A stretch of DNA of 64,000 bases, taken from the NCBI RefSeq assembly GCF_004116265.1, contig NZ_QOUX01000001.1, positions 62,001 through 126,000 on the forward strand. Reading direction: 5' to 3'. This DNA is from Anaerobacillus alkaliphilus. GTDB lineage: Bacteria > Bacillota > Bacilli > Bacillales > Anaerobacillaceae. The number at the start of each line of letters is the position of its first letter. The first letter of the stretch is position 1. A program made the position numbers and the translations under genes. Of the stretch, positions 63,601-64,000 are shown piece after piece. Below the pieces are notes generated by a model, which was not told the DNA's origin, searched no databases, and saw nothing but the letters and a program-made list of their open reading frames with translations.

Positions 63601-64000
63601 GTGGAAAAGGTTGATGTCTTTAAAGATATCGCTGAGAGAACGGGTGGCGATATTTATTTAGGAGTGGTGGGCTCCGTTAGAACAGGGAAGTCGACATTTA
63701 TTAAAAAGTTTATGGAGTTAGTAGTAATTCCAAATATTGCAAATGAGGCTGAAAAAGCCAGAGCTAAAGATGAATTACCTCAAAGTGCTGCAGGAAAACA
63801 AATTATGACTACTGAGCCAAAGTTTGTCCCAAATCATGCTTCTACAATCCATGTTGATGAAGGACTAGATGTGAACATTAGGCTTGTAGATTGTGTTGGG
63901 TATACAGTTCCTGGTGCTACAGGTTATGAGGATGAGAATGGTCCTCGAATGATCAATACACCATGGTATGAGGAGCCAATTCCTTTCCAAGAAGCGGCAG
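63601..64000 (+). CDS. spoIVA: Stage IV sporulation protein A, N-terminal part
   Basis: The first 133 codons lie in the window; the rest is cut off. SpoIVA is the ATPase that polymerises on the forespore and anchors the coat. The N terminus reads (M)EKVDVFKDIAERTGG, with Walker A in GSVRTGKST (about 24-32) and the switch segment RLVDCVGYTVPG. GTG 63601 has GGGAGGGG upstream. Confidence 0.95.
   Translation, partial: MEKVDVFKDIAERTGGDIYLGVVGSVRTGKSTFIKKFMELVVIPNIANEAEKARAKDELPQSAAGKQIMTTEPKFVPNHASTIHVDEGLDVNIRLVDCVGYTVPGATGYEDENGPRMINTPWYEEPIPFQEAA

Overview
The window is chromosomal DNA from a spore-forming, low-GC Gram-positive bacterium of the Bacillaceae. Nearly every gene has a Bacillus-type counterpart, and long blocks keep the order I recall from Bacillus subtilis (resC-resD-resE; fer-ypbB-recS-ypbD-ypbE; ypbF, ypbG, ypbH, gudB, prsW; sleB-ypeB-ypfA-ypfB-cmk-plsC-ypfD-fni-yphA-der-plsY-gpsA-yphE-yphF-spoIVA). 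Spore genes (sleB, ypeB, spoVIF, spoIVA), AGGAGG-type ribosome sites, frequent TTG/GTG starts and AT-rich DNA all fit. A four-subunit 2-oxoacid:ferredoxin oxidoreductase, formate-tetrahydrofolate ligase and a large cobalamin operon suggest a facultative or anaerobic relative, for example an Anaerobacillus-like or alkaliphilic bacillus. The exact genus cannot be settled from the sequence alone.

Layout. 1-3.6 kb: end of resC, resDE, and moaB on the other strand. 3.6-14.1 kb: a cobalamin riboswitch followed by eleven tightly packed genes for B12 uptake, cobinamide salvage, nucleotide-loop assembly and adenosylation. 14-22.5 kb: cell-wall and single genes (VanW-like lipoprotein, LysM/M23 peptidase, PHP phosphoesterase, serA, LysM/M14 endopeptidase, a GntR and a Crp-type regulator). 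22.5-27.7 kb: ferredoxin, ypbB-recS-ypbD-ypbE and ypbF. 27.8-33.1 kb: the 2-oxoacid:ferredoxin oxidoreductase operon, headed by a P-loop ATPase and a consensus cre box, then fhs. 33-41.4 kb: a CarH/LitR-like B12-binding regulator, ypbG, ypbH, ddl, gudB, asparaginase and prsW. 41.4-49.3 kb: an S-box (SAM) riboswitch and metI-metC-yitJ-metH, in which yitJ carries a frameshift in a run of six G. 49.4-64 kb: sleB-ypeB and the conserved ypf/yph cluster, ending inside spoIVA.

Links between genes. The B12 operon could supply cofactor to two B12 proteins in the same window: MetH and the CarH/LitR-like regulator. If yitJ is really broken, homocysteine methylation would rest on B12-dependent MetH (or on genes outside the window), which also lies under the S-box. 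Three sites resembling CcpA cre boxes sit at promoters of the ferredoxin oxidoreductase operon, gudB and an unknown 71-residue protein, which points to carbon control of 2-oxoacid and glutamate breakdown.

The most notable non-genic structure is a family of four dispersed, non-coding elements of about 192 bp at 16.3, 40.2, 53.0 and 61.4 kb. They have related terminal inverted repeats beginning GGCT, an internal hairpin and 7-8 bp target duplications in AT-rich DNA. They look like miniature inverted-repeat elements moved by an ISL3-type transposase. A separate 124-bp GC-rich stem-loop repeat lies before sleB. No rRNA, tRNA, CRISPR array, prophage or complete insertion sequence was seen.
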